Assembly: GCA_036345935.2 (NCBI GenBank)
Contig: JADWOT020001475.1
Span: forward strand, 1-64,000
Source of the DNA: Taenia hydatigena
Taxonomy: Eukaryota; Platyhelminthes; Cestoda; Cyclophyllidea; Taeniidae
Direction of reading: 5' to 3'
Length of the DNA stretch: 64,000 bases
This document shows positions 12,904 to 22,490 of this stretch, one piece after another (the stretch's first letter is position 1; every line of letters starts with the position of its first letter). The position numbers and the translations under genes were made by a program. The notes under the pieces were generated by a model. That model made no database searches. It saw only the letters and a program-made list of their open reading frames with translations, and was not told the origin of the DNA.

Positions 12904-12936
12904 TGGATAAGCTTTCCACCGTTCTACCACAGCCAT
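10099..12936 (-). CDS. Putative multi-exon gene of unknown function, right copy
   Basis: I do not recognise the product. On the minus strand the blocks run as follows. A possible ATG at 12936 starts MAVVERWKAYPPLQKK. A 31-codon exon spans 12702-12610, with a CTCCTCACAG acceptor and a GTAAGA donor; it includes DGIKNQLVLPQSLQRFG. A block from 12339 begins EMPRECVKNLKDILINLK. An open block spans 12197-12018 and includes FGVGVSATCAAAAMHSL. A 75-nt exon spans 10595-10521 and is acidic (ADDDVDVEFEES). A 38-nt GT-AG intron (10520-10483) joins in phase to an exon from 10482 with GWFTESFSGLVLHEVINVPE. Between the two copies the 31-codon exon differs at 12 bases, 10 of them silent, and the 75-nt exon differs at one silent base. 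The 3' structure is unresolved: an acceptor-like TTTTCCTTTAG precedes 10305, and a separate 53-codon frame at 10257-10099 shows no constraint. The first block hits a TGA inside a small insertion, so exon joins there are uncertain. Confidence 0.4.
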
Positions 12937-13562
12937 GCTGAAAATCGAGTCATCAAGCTAAGAAAAAGCCTGATGGATGCACCAAAACAAGACAATCAAT
13001 AGACGGCCTATTACTAACGACCGGTCTAATATTATCCTAAATGTTGGGATTAATCAAAGCATTCTAACGAAAAATTAGAATCCGAAATTCCTTATCGTGC
13101 GTAGAATTAAAATGACCCTCCGGGTATCAACGCAGCCTTAATACGATCAAAAATGCCATGGCGGTGGATCCGAAGACAGTGCATAGCGATCCGAAGTGAA
13201 GAGACTTTCGTTAGCAGTTGCAATTAGTATTGGCGGCAGAACATCGGTTGCACCGATGCATCAAAACAAGCGCAGTGAATTCTCGAAAGGGTAAAAACCA
13301 AAATAATTTGATAATGCAAGTGACGAGACATATTCACAGAATATGGGTTGGAACTTATTAAGCTGTACTGGTCAATCGATAGGATTTACGGTGGGAGTGA
13401 TGCATAAGATAGTTGGAGAGACCGAGTGGAGATGTGGATGATTCGTGAAATCGGTGTTAGGAGGAGTTGTGCTGACGCGATAGTGCATAGCAAATTCGGG
13501 AGAGAGGAACTAGATCAAAACGCAATGGATGGAAGCTGCCGACGGAAAGACCTAGAAGCAGA
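12937..13562. other. No recognisable gene
   Basis: This stretch lies between the putative start of the duplicated gene and the first tRNA. There is no open frame of note. It could hold promoter sequence for the minus-strand gene, but I see no TATA box or initiator that would justify calling one. Confidence 0.4.
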
Positions 13563-13635
13563 ACCGGTGTGGCCTAATGGATAGGGCGTCTGCCTCCTAA
13601 GTAGAAGATTACGGGTTCGAGTCCCGTCACCGGTG
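13563..13635 (+). tRNA. tRNA-Arg, anticodon CCT
   Basis: This is a 73-nt cloverleaf that reads AGG codons. The acceptor stem ACCGGTG pairs fully with CACCGGT. The D arm has GCCT/GGGC with AATGGATA in the loop. The anticodon stem TCTGC/GTAGA encloses loop CTCCTAA (anticodon CCT). The variable loop is AGATT and the T arm is ACGGG-TTCGAGT-CCCGT. The internal A and B boxes are intact, there is no intron, and CCA is not encoded, as expected for a eukaryotic nuclear tRNA. The 3' flank has only TTT; no run of four T is present for about 100 bp, which is unusual for Pol III. Confidence 0.93.
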
Positions 13636-13908
13636 CTTTGCTGGCGACTTCACTAATCCAATCGCTTTCCTTTCGGTGACGTTGGTGAGTATCCAGTAAT
13701 AAGTAATTCAATGTGTCGAATTTAGCACCTCTTACCCTCCGAACCTTCTCATTCCGTGAGCTGGCCCAGATTCTACTTCATGCGTGTTTGAATACACGCA
13801 GCCTATAAAGGCATGTAAAATGACAGAAGTTATGTAGCTGACCGTATGTGACAGTATTGCCTACAAAAATTTGACCTCGAGTAGGATGATTATGATTCAC
13901 CAGTATTA

Positions 13909-13974
13909 ACAAAGGACCATAAAATGCCTAGATTGGCAGTCGCCTATTGTTTCATCAATCAATTGGTCCTTTGT
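13909..13974. repeat. 66-bp element with 11-bp perfect inverted ends
   Basis: ACAAAGGACCA (13909-13919) is the exact reverse complement of TGGTCCTTTGT (13964-13974). The 44-bp interior has no coding content. The size and perfect ends are compatible with a tiny non-autonomous terminal-inverted-repeat element or a stem-loop. No target-site duplication is obvious. Confidence 0.35.
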
Positions 13975-14666
13975 ATTCCGGCTGTTCGTCAGCCGACTGT
14001 AGGCAGATGTTCATTACAAAGCAGTTGAGCAGAACGGATTAGAGTGGATCGGATTGGTTTTTCATTAACATTGTTCAGCATTGTTTAAGTCAGTAATTTC
14101 AGCCAACGTCCAAGAATGTTCGCTCGTTCTGCATTTTATCAAAGCGATGGCCAATGTGGTTATTCTTTACAATTGATTAGATCCCTTCATGGCAAATAAG
14201 ATAAAATCCAAAAGCATAACGTGATCTTTTCCCTCCCATCCTTATTTCATGTTGCTACGTCGTTTTGAATGGTTCGATGCTGAATAGTAGCGCCATTCAT
14301 CTTAGTTCTCCTAAGGTGATTTTCGGTATAGACTGAATGCCACTTTTGAATTGGGCATTCAGGAAGGTATTCTTGGTATTTAGAGCTATCTATCCCGTTG
14401 CTTTTTTGACATCTAAACACCAAACCTAAGCGTAACTCTACCTCACTCATGCACTCAGAAGTGGCGCTACATTAAAGGAATGGATGGCTTTCCTTGCACT
14501 GTCTGCATTTCTAGCCTAATTAAACGTAAACAGAGGTCTCTAACTTGTCCTCAGAATGCCTTTCTTTGGCGAAGCTGGGCCCATAAAGTAGTCTTTGCGA
14601 TTGGATTTAATTAATCAGTTATTGTAATTTCACAAATGCATACTTCATTTTTTTAAACAGAGGCAA

Positions 14667-14739
14667 GTTCTGATGGCCTAATGGATAAGATGTCGGTTTT
14701 CGGGACCGAAGATTGCGGGTTCGAGTCCCGCTCAGGATG
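14667..14739 (+). tRNA. tRNA-Arg-like, anticodon TCG
   Basis: This 73-nt sequence has the same framework as the CCT gene 1.1 kb upstream: GGCCTAATGGATA in the D arm, variable loop AGATT, and T arm GCGGG-TTCGAGT-CCCGC. The anticodon stem TCGGT/ACCGA encloses loop TTTCGGG, giving anticodon TCG (reads CGA). The acceptor GTTCTGA/TCAGGAT includes two G-U pairs. The D stem GCCT/AGAT has a C-A mismatch and a G-U pair, so it is weak. No TTTT follows. It may be a functional but divergent tRNA or an early tRNA pseudogene. The shared framework suggests the two are related isoacceptors. Confidence 0.75.
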
Positions 14740-16439
14740 AATCGGTTTATTCTTGGAAAAAATATAACTTGCCATTCTAGACCACAACGCAGATTTCAAT
14801 TAATCATGCCCGCACTGACCTGGGAGCGCTTAAATACGCGACTGTTGCTCTTCTGCGCTTCATCCACACGTAAAATTAAGGAACGGTGCAGGGTGTCCCA
14901 CTGAGTACTCACCGAGTTCTATCAGAAGCTTTGTCGCATGATCTCACACAATTAGACTTTCACCGTTTGGGTTGCTTAGAGCAACAGCTCATGGATTTGT
15001 CCACGCTCCATTCCATATAGTTCTTGCTTACTGCCAAATGTTGATGGGCGTAGTTTTAAATGTACCAAGATAAAGTCCCTAGAATTACCCGGTACATTAG
15101 GTCGTCTTCTTTGATAAGCGCTTTCTCATTCTTTACAGAAAAGAACTAAGTTTGACCAAGAGCTCATCAATTAGGACTCATAATGGAGAATCAAATCAAG
15201 CGCTGTGGATTTTAACAGGAAGCCTGTGTTGCTCAAAGCTTTGGCCAACCACACGACGACAAATGCTCTGCATTGTAATCACATGCCTGGTTGAGGGCTG
15301 ATCTAGGAGATGACCCTGCCTACTCATTATATTCGCTGTAAGCTTTGTCACAGAAGGTCGCGCATCTTGCCTTTCACTTGGTCACAATGGGTGCCTGCGC
15401 ATGAAAGTTGGACTCAGCACCATTCAGAAACATCATCCTATGCTTTGCAAGTTTGGACTACGTTCACCAAGGTTAGTAGATTGTAATTTTAAGATGCACC
15501 TTATGTGAACATACGCTAAAGTGCATATGAATGCATATATAAGTGAAAGCATGCCCCGTTGCTTAATTGAAATCCTCCTCAGAATCAGAAATGCTGTTGG
15601 ATATGCTACCTATACAACTTTTAAGAGGTCTGTTCAAAGGCAAAATCTATTTGACACAAACGAACGTTTCTAAGCAGCTAATTGTAGTCTCAACTTATAC
15701 GTTTCGTCCTACTGAGGTAAACCTGTCTGAAACTGACCCTAATTCTACAAAATACCATGTGAGATTAACGACTCTCTCGTTGAGGAAATTTCGAGACCGA
15801 ATTATCCGTTCTGCCCAAACACTTGTCTATCAACCGATGTATCCGTCCAATTCTCCCTTATTTAATAACTTCACACTTACGCAAGACTTATAATTCTGGC
15901 GATGCTTGAAGACAAACGGACGAAGATTTTAATCAAATATGAGAGCTGCGGTTGACCAAAGAAGGCTTGAATGGTAATGTTTACCGTTCAAGCAGGTGTT
16001 TTTTCTGCATCTCATCAACCAAACCTAACGCCAGCTGCAGCTGACCGCAGAAGGATATCCATCGCTGGAGGACCGCAAAGTATTGTTCGTGAAGTAGGCG
16101 ACAGGTTGTGAGAAAAATGCGATCTCTGGAGCAGCTGGGACATCCCATTCAATGCACGTCGCAGAGCTGAATGCAAGGATGAATTAGTTGTAGGCACAGA
16201 CTGGTGCCCTTTGTCAGACCAATTTTAAGTCCATCCGTTCCGTATTACAATCACTCGTCCGTTCTTCTTCATTCTCTATGCCTTGTTTTCTATTACTTGT
16301 TCATTGACACCAATCGTAGCGTCAAACGTCAACCAACTGTACGTTTTTCCTCTACTTGGTAAAGCGGTGTTCCCTCTGACCACCTTATCGAGTGGATCTT
16401 TTCTAGTTTTCTGTAAAACCTTAGATCTGCTCGTGCTGT
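14740..16439. other. No recognisable gene
   Basis: The longest frame here is 108 codons at 15567-15893 (+). It has no motif, no hydrophobic leader and no splice context, and its length is within chance expectation. A 13-bp stem-loop lies at 15965-15993. Nothing else is supported. Confidence 0.45.
15965..15993. repeat. 13-bp hairpin
   Basis: GCTTGAATGGTAA and TTACCGTTCAAGC pair at 12 of 13 positions around a TGT loop. No adjacent gene or tract explains it. Confidence 0.4.
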
Positions 16440-17660
16440 AAGTTTGCTTTAGCTAGTATTAGCCGTATGGTAGACCCAGTTGCGTCTAGTATTTCGGACG
16501 TTCAGAACAATCAGTAATTGCCAACTCATCCAGCCAGCTTCTATCCACTGGGTACAATCTTGGTAGCCTGAGTAATCGCGGCACCAATGAGCCTCACCTT
16601 TAAAATCCGTTTGATGTTTTTTTATCATTAAAAAAGAAAACTGCAAGCCAGTAGCCTTCAGCGTTTAGTGTGGGGAGCTGAGACAGATTGTGACGAGATG
16701 GGTGCATTTAATGTGTGAGCACCTCCTAACGGTAGGGCAGTAGCCTGTGTTATCACGACACCGACGCGTTCCTATTTCAACATCCATTTCATATTTCTTT
16801 TTAATTCTGACCCAGTCACCTCCTGCTTTATTATGGGCTGCTCTCGAGACAGATTGTAACAAGGTAAAGCATTTGGTGCGTAAGCACCTCTTGGTAGTAG
16901 GGCGGTAGACTGTGTTATCGCATCCCTGACCAGTCTCGCCCTTAACCACTGGACTGTTTGCCTCCTGCGTTTTGCATAATGAGCTCTTGAGATAGGTTGT
17001 GACGAACTGGGAGCGTTTTAAATGTGAGGTCTCTCAGTAGTAAGACTTGAGCCAGTTTTATCGCCGCACCAAGGGGTCCATTCTTTAAAATTCTTCTTAG
17101 GCTCGTTATTGTCTTGAAGGAGAACCGGTTTGCCAGTGTCTTCCTATTTCTGCACTTAGGAGCTTCCGTGTCAGATAGAGGCGCCCTAGATGCACTTTTG
17201 TACGGTCACCTGTTGTTAAGAGCTCTGTAAGCGGAGTTGTCGTGGCTGAAATGCGACGCTATTTTTAAATCGTTTTTGAATTTTTATTTTCAAATAAAAA
17301 TCGCCCGGCTAGTTGTCTGCTGTTCTGTTTGTAGGAGTTCCCAAATAAGTTGGTGAAGAAATTGATGCATTCTCTACATGGGCAGCGCTTTTCAATTGCG
17401 CGGTGGCAGGGTCATCGTGGCATCTACGCAGCGCTCTTTTAACCAGTTTCGAGTTCTTATTAATAAAAAGGAGAAGTGCTGGGTTATTTGTCTACTGTCT
17501 TTGCTGTGCAAATTTTTCGAAGCAGATTGTGACGAAATGGGTGCATTCTCTGCTTGTGTGCCTCTTGTAAAAAGCACCGTAGCCCTCATTTTGCGTCTCC
17601 AACACATCACTTCCTTTAAATCGGTACAAAATTGAGTCGCTGTTGTTTTAAGTCACCAAC
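16440..17660 (+). repeat. Degenerate tandem array, period about 170 bp
   Basis: A recurring landmark like AGATTGTGACGAAATGGGTG appears at about 16685, 16851, 16994, 17172, 17345 and 17524, giving spacings of about 166, 143, 178, 173 and 179. A second landmark, like GTAGCCTGTGTTATCGC followed by a TTTAAA-containing segment, tracks it at about 16563, 16740, 16905, 17045, 17235, 17406 and 17578. Units have drifted far, so the array is old. ORFs inside are incidental. It resembles a relict satellite or minisatellite. Confidence 0.7.
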
Positions 17661-18189
17661 GCGGTGCTTCTTGAGTGCTGCTTTAAATTCCATTTTTATG
17701 ATGACAACTCTTCTATGCCTTCTTGTTTTCAGTGGCTTTCCACGATCACATTGTTAGCAACCCTCTGTATTCACTTCGTTCGCGTTTATTTTTTCGACAA
17801 AGGTACCTGCAATATCTTAGTAACGATGCAAAGACCCTTTTAGCCCTCGAATTTTCATCATTAGGAATGAGAATTATTTATACTTGATGTGCTCCACTGG
17901 CGTTGAGTTGATTTTTATTCAGTGAGAGAATTTGAGGCGCACTCGTCAGTTATTGTCTCCTTGCGAATACCACCGAGGTGCGTGATGGCTGAGTCGTGTC
18001 GATCCTCCAATTTAAAGAGTTGGTGCCACTGACACTTCTCCATTGGAGATCGCACAGCAGTCGTTCATTCGGTCCGCCATGCGTTCACACAGGCAACATG
18101 AATTATTGGTGACGATTCGTCCTAACCCAGTAAGAATTCTTTTGCCAGTTCCATGAGGCCTGCCCGTTTCAACCCGAATTAGGAAAGGC
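17661..18189. other. Possible continuation of tandem array; otherwise empty
   Basis: The first part keeps similar vocabulary (TTTAAATTCC, GTGACG-like words) but I cannot place clear units. No open frame or RNA gene is seen before the next repeat begins. Confidence 0.3.
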
Positions 18190-20165
18190 ATCAGAGGAGC
18201 CACAAGAAGGAACAGAGATTACATGTAGCAAAGTAACTATGCGGGTATGCGGGTGATAAGGTGTTGGTGGAAAGTAGAGTTGAAATTAATAAGGCAACTA
18301 AGGGAGATCTTACTTCATCCAGGATTAAACTGCCGACTTGGTAGACTAGAAGGACAAGTTAGGTGAGGAGGATGAGATGAATGTGCCTTCGCGCTAACAT
18401 ACATATATACAGGCACACACGTACACCCAGAGGTTCCTACCGGGTGGTGGGACACCGATGGAGGCGACTCTCTAAAAGGACGAAAATAAACGTAGGCAAT
18501 GACACACACACTAACTAGAACAGACAGACAAACAGGCAGGCACGGATACATGGTGAAAAGGAGCGGTTGGTCTCTCGGGGGCGGGAGGGCACGTTCTTGT
18601 TCGTTAATGAAGAGTGCCAGGTAGGGGAACGCTCTATGGGGAGAAAAGAATTGGACAGTGAGATGGTGAGGTGGGAGGTGGTCGAGTCTACAAATTACGA
18701 GGAGGGAAGTAGGATCAGCGCACTCACCTTCGCTCTCGAGGGGGTAAGTGGAGTAGGAGTAGGAGAAGAAATTGAAGCGAAGTTTTGTGGGACAAACTAC
18801 AGTGACAGAGAAGGTTGGAATGGATAATTAATAGAGATGCAGGCCATGATATACAAAAAATAAGTTTTGGTCCTAGGATAAGCGCGATTGGGTTTGATGC
18901 AGTACAGCCTATGCCAGTGTGATGTAGGTTATGAATCTTGGTAATGTTGGTTCCTATCATATAGTAGAGTGAGACTAGTAGAGAGATTTAGGGGACTAAC
19001 AAAGAGGGCACTGGCAGACAACGAGGTGGGATTGGGAGGCTGTGGCAAATTGAGGCCAATTTTGAAGAAGAGGAAGGCGAGCGCAGCTTTAGGGGCAGAG
19101 AGGTGAAGGTTTCTTGTGCCACCAAACTAAATAAATAAGGACTAAAAATAAGAAGCAGGGAGTACCAACTCCTCTGTTCCGGTTGAAATAAATGTATAGA
19201 GCATAAACAGTACAACAAAATGCAAGGCGCAATGTCTGGAAGAATGTAGAACGTCGTAGTAGGAGATAAAGAAGGTACTCACTGATGGCGCGTTGCAGTG
19301 GAGCATAAGCAATGGGATGTGGGAAAAAGAGTTGCTTTCCTTCCATTCCGGCGCCGTCGCTAGGTCTACTTACAGCTTGAGTATTTTAGTCTTTAGCGTC
19401 TGCAAGAAAGATAGGAAGGAAGGGAAGACCTCATTTTACATGGCATCGAGTTGTGTTGAGGGGATTGGACAAATCAAATTAGAGTGTTGTTAGGCTGACT
19501 TTGGTAGTAACGCAAAAGGCGCTTCTTAGTATAAGGCAAACTTAGAAGAACTGGTAGCCCTGTCCACCCCCTTATTTGCTTTGAGCAAGTCTGTCATAAT
19601 CAATGAAGTGACTAGTCTGCTCCCTTCCTATTGAGTGCAATCTAGTCAGATCTAGTCAAGCCTAGTCCTCCATATCATGCTAGAGGGCTTTTGCAGTAGA
19701 ATATACAAAAGAGCAAGTTGTTATTAATGTCCCAACATGTCTCTTGTTGCTGCTACTTATTTGATAAATGTAAAGGCATGAAAGAGACATGAAAGGTAAG
19801 CGTGACACAGCAAACTTTGTGAAGGATAAAGTTAACCAGAGAAATTTACGGCTCACCCTAAAGATGAACGTTGCGGTAATGACGATGCATATCTGCTGCC
19901 TGCCTCTAATGCTCTGCTTGGCAGAGTTATTGCACTGCATCGATAAAGAGCCTGAATGCACATCTAGAAGATCTAGAAAACTGATGAAGTGGCAAAAAGA
20001 TGTGAAGCCGAGTCCATGGAATGAGACAAAGTGGGAAGGAGTAAAGGGAATTGGACATGAACTCCGTATGATGATTCTTCACAGTGCTGTAATGCAACAT
20101 TCCGTATATCGTTTCCACTCCCGCCATCTATCCCTCAACTGATTCACCTACCCACTCATCTTGCC
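18190..20165 (+). repeat. Purine-rich dispersed repeat, copy A (~2 kb)
   Basis: The segment aligns in the same order and orientation with 33970-36010. Shared landmarks, in order, are: AAGTTAGG-type purine tracts, CACACA clusters, AGGCGACTC, an AATGACACACACA block, CACTCACCTTCGC, a GATGTAGGTTATGAAT-like block, CAGTCAGATCTAGT, and CACAGTGCTGT near the end. Identity is patchy with many indels. The plus strand is strongly purine-rich. There are no transposase or reverse-transcriptase motifs and no clear terminal repeats, so the class is unknown. Confidence 0.7.
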
Positions 20166-20279
20166 ATCTGATTTAAACTTGAAGAATTTTAACTTTTCAG
20201 CAGCACACTCAGAGGGACTAAAGATAGTTTTCCTATCTATGTGATTAACACTGGATTACAGACTTGATGATATTGAAGT

Positions 20280-21600
20280 GGAGCACGCACAAGAAATGGG
20301 AAAAGGGTGGAGGATGGAAGAAAATAGCCCATAGAGAGAAGAGGAGAGGAGGAGGGTTTATTAGCACAACTTGCTACTAATTTTTACTGTAGCTATCTGT
20401 TTTGGCCTTTTGACTTCTCTGGAACGGCGGGCGGAGGGTTAAGAGTGGTGCTAAGATGGCGAGAGAGGCGACAACAGCAAAAAATATAACAGAAGCCCGA
20501 ATAGGAGGAGAAGAAGGAAGCGAAGAGGAGGTATTGACGGCCAACTAAATTAATGAGACGAATCCACGAAGAGAGATGAGCAGCAGGATGCGAAACAATG
20601 CCTAGGCAATCATGTCCGACACTGATGTGCGATGGCCCATTTTAAATCCTACACGTGCGAATCGATTAGCGACACGTGTCATCGCGTGGTGTCTCTCAGC
20701 GCCATTTGGTGTTAGACTTAGACGGCATCCCTTGTGGGTGATTTGTGGGAGTAGACATCACTTCACTTCGTGTTTTTTTTACTTTGGTTAAATTCTGTGC
20801 ATCATAGCGCATGCAAAGGCGGCGGGGGAGGATGAGACGGACCACCAATACTAATGTGCTTTGAAGGAAATGCGCTGCCTTGTCTAGACTGTTTTTCGTC
20901 AGCTTTCGACAATTAATAGACAACGTGAGGTACAAATCCAGTAAAGATATTGGCAACTAACTCCTAGTGATTGCTATGGAGCTGGTGAAGGTACGCTTTT
21001 GTTGCTTATTCCTAACCGTATGCCCATAACCCAGGGATGGTAATGGCGGTCATTGCACCCCTCTAGTAGAGAGGAAGCTGCACGACTGCTAAGCTGAAAG
21101 CCACGAAAGAATAGTTGGAAGAGGGACGAAGGTAAGACGTTCACAGACGAGAAGTAGAGGAGAGGATAAGGAAAGGCCATCATTGGAAGCGTCTGTGCAG
21201 TGTTGTGGCACTGTGTTCTTTATTCTTTGTCCTCTTTTTTCCACATTTTCTCGAATGTTTTCATTTACTCATTTCTCTAACAATATATCTGAGTGTGGTT
21301 TGAATGAATAGGTTTCGTGGGAGGAATGTAAGTTTCTATCAAGCGACGAACTCGAAGACGCTGACCATAGTTTACCTTGATAAGCAAAATACGCTGGTTG
21401 CGACGGCGCACGTAAATGAGGTCAGTGAGGAGGGGGTTAAGACGAAGCGGGGGAGAAGGAAAATGTGGTAGGATGATTAACTTCTAATATCTACGATTTA
21501 TATCTGCATTGGCCCTTTGACTTATTTTGAACAACACTGCAGGGAGTTGGAAGGTCACAGGGAGATTAAGGTGGAGGCTGTGGGAGTTGAGGATTCGAGG
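20280..21600 (+). repeat. Partial, rearranged relatives of the purine-rich repeat
   Basis: A block at 20950-21260 resembles the 3' end of copies A and B (GTGTTGTGGCACTGTG plus a pyrimidine tract). Two further blocks resemble each other: near 20390-20450 (CTGTTTTGGCCTTTTGACTT) and near 21500-21545 (CTGCATTGGCCCTTTGACTT), each preceded by GA-rich sequence. The region therefore looks like a cluster of broken repeat units. No gene is supported. Confidence 0.5.
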
Positions 21601-22490
21601 TTGACCGGAGGTGAGTAGGCAACGATGGAAACCAAGGCAGAGATGAAAGTGAAAACAGGTTTAATGTGTATTAGCAGATGACTGGATCCCATAAGATGGC
21701 TAGATAACGGTCTTTGAATTCCCCTACTGGTGCCGAGCAGCCTTAATGTTCAGCATTCTTAATGCTTTGCTAACCGCACCCCACTTGTCTAAGAAACCCA
21801 TCAGTGCAGGTCCGAGGACAGGGCAAGTCTTGTGCTCTCTTGCTCACAGCTAAACTCAAAGCACGACCGAGAGATATACACCTGATTGGATAGAACATCT
21901 TCATAATTTGAGTGAGCAGGTACAGCGACTCGTCTGCACAGGATGCGGTTAATGAAAATGAAGGAATAAAGTACATTCGTTCGCTTCGCCCTAATATTAA
22001 ATCGCGAAATCCATGCTTGAAGGTAGGATTAGAGAAGCGGGTGCTCTAACGCCTCATCCTTATGTCCTATGTTTAGTTAGCAGTGTTTTTAAAAGCTGGT
22101 AGTGGCGCATGTTCCTCTGTCCTTCTTCTCAACTCCTACTCGTCTAACCTCCATCAGGTGCATCATGAATTAACAAATGTGATCTGTGGACTGTCAATCG
22201 GTCGGTCTGCTTATAAGTTATAAGCACAGTATCAAAGAATGCATACATGCAATGCACTTAATGTTAGTGCCTTTTTCTGCAAACAATAATGTTTGAAATT
22301 TGGGCTTAATAATTTAAAATCCTAAAGTCTGCTATCTCTACCTTTTTTTAAATTAAGGAAACACAAAATTAAGCGATCTTTTAAACTTTTGCTTCAAACG
22401 TGTGGAGGTGAACACCAATGAGTTCCCTTTCCTTGATTTTAAAATCAGAGCTTTTACCAGTGCTCATCAAAGCCAATTGATGCTTCAGTC
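21601..22490. other. No recognisable gene
   Basis: This is an AT-rich interval between the repeat cluster and the RRM gene remnant. It would contain any promoter of the latter, but I see no definable element. Confidence 0.4.

Noticed and set aside
13563..14739. tRNA-derived SINEs instead of tRNA genes
   Set aside because: No shared SINE body follows the two tRNA sequences, and the CCT gene folds perfectly.
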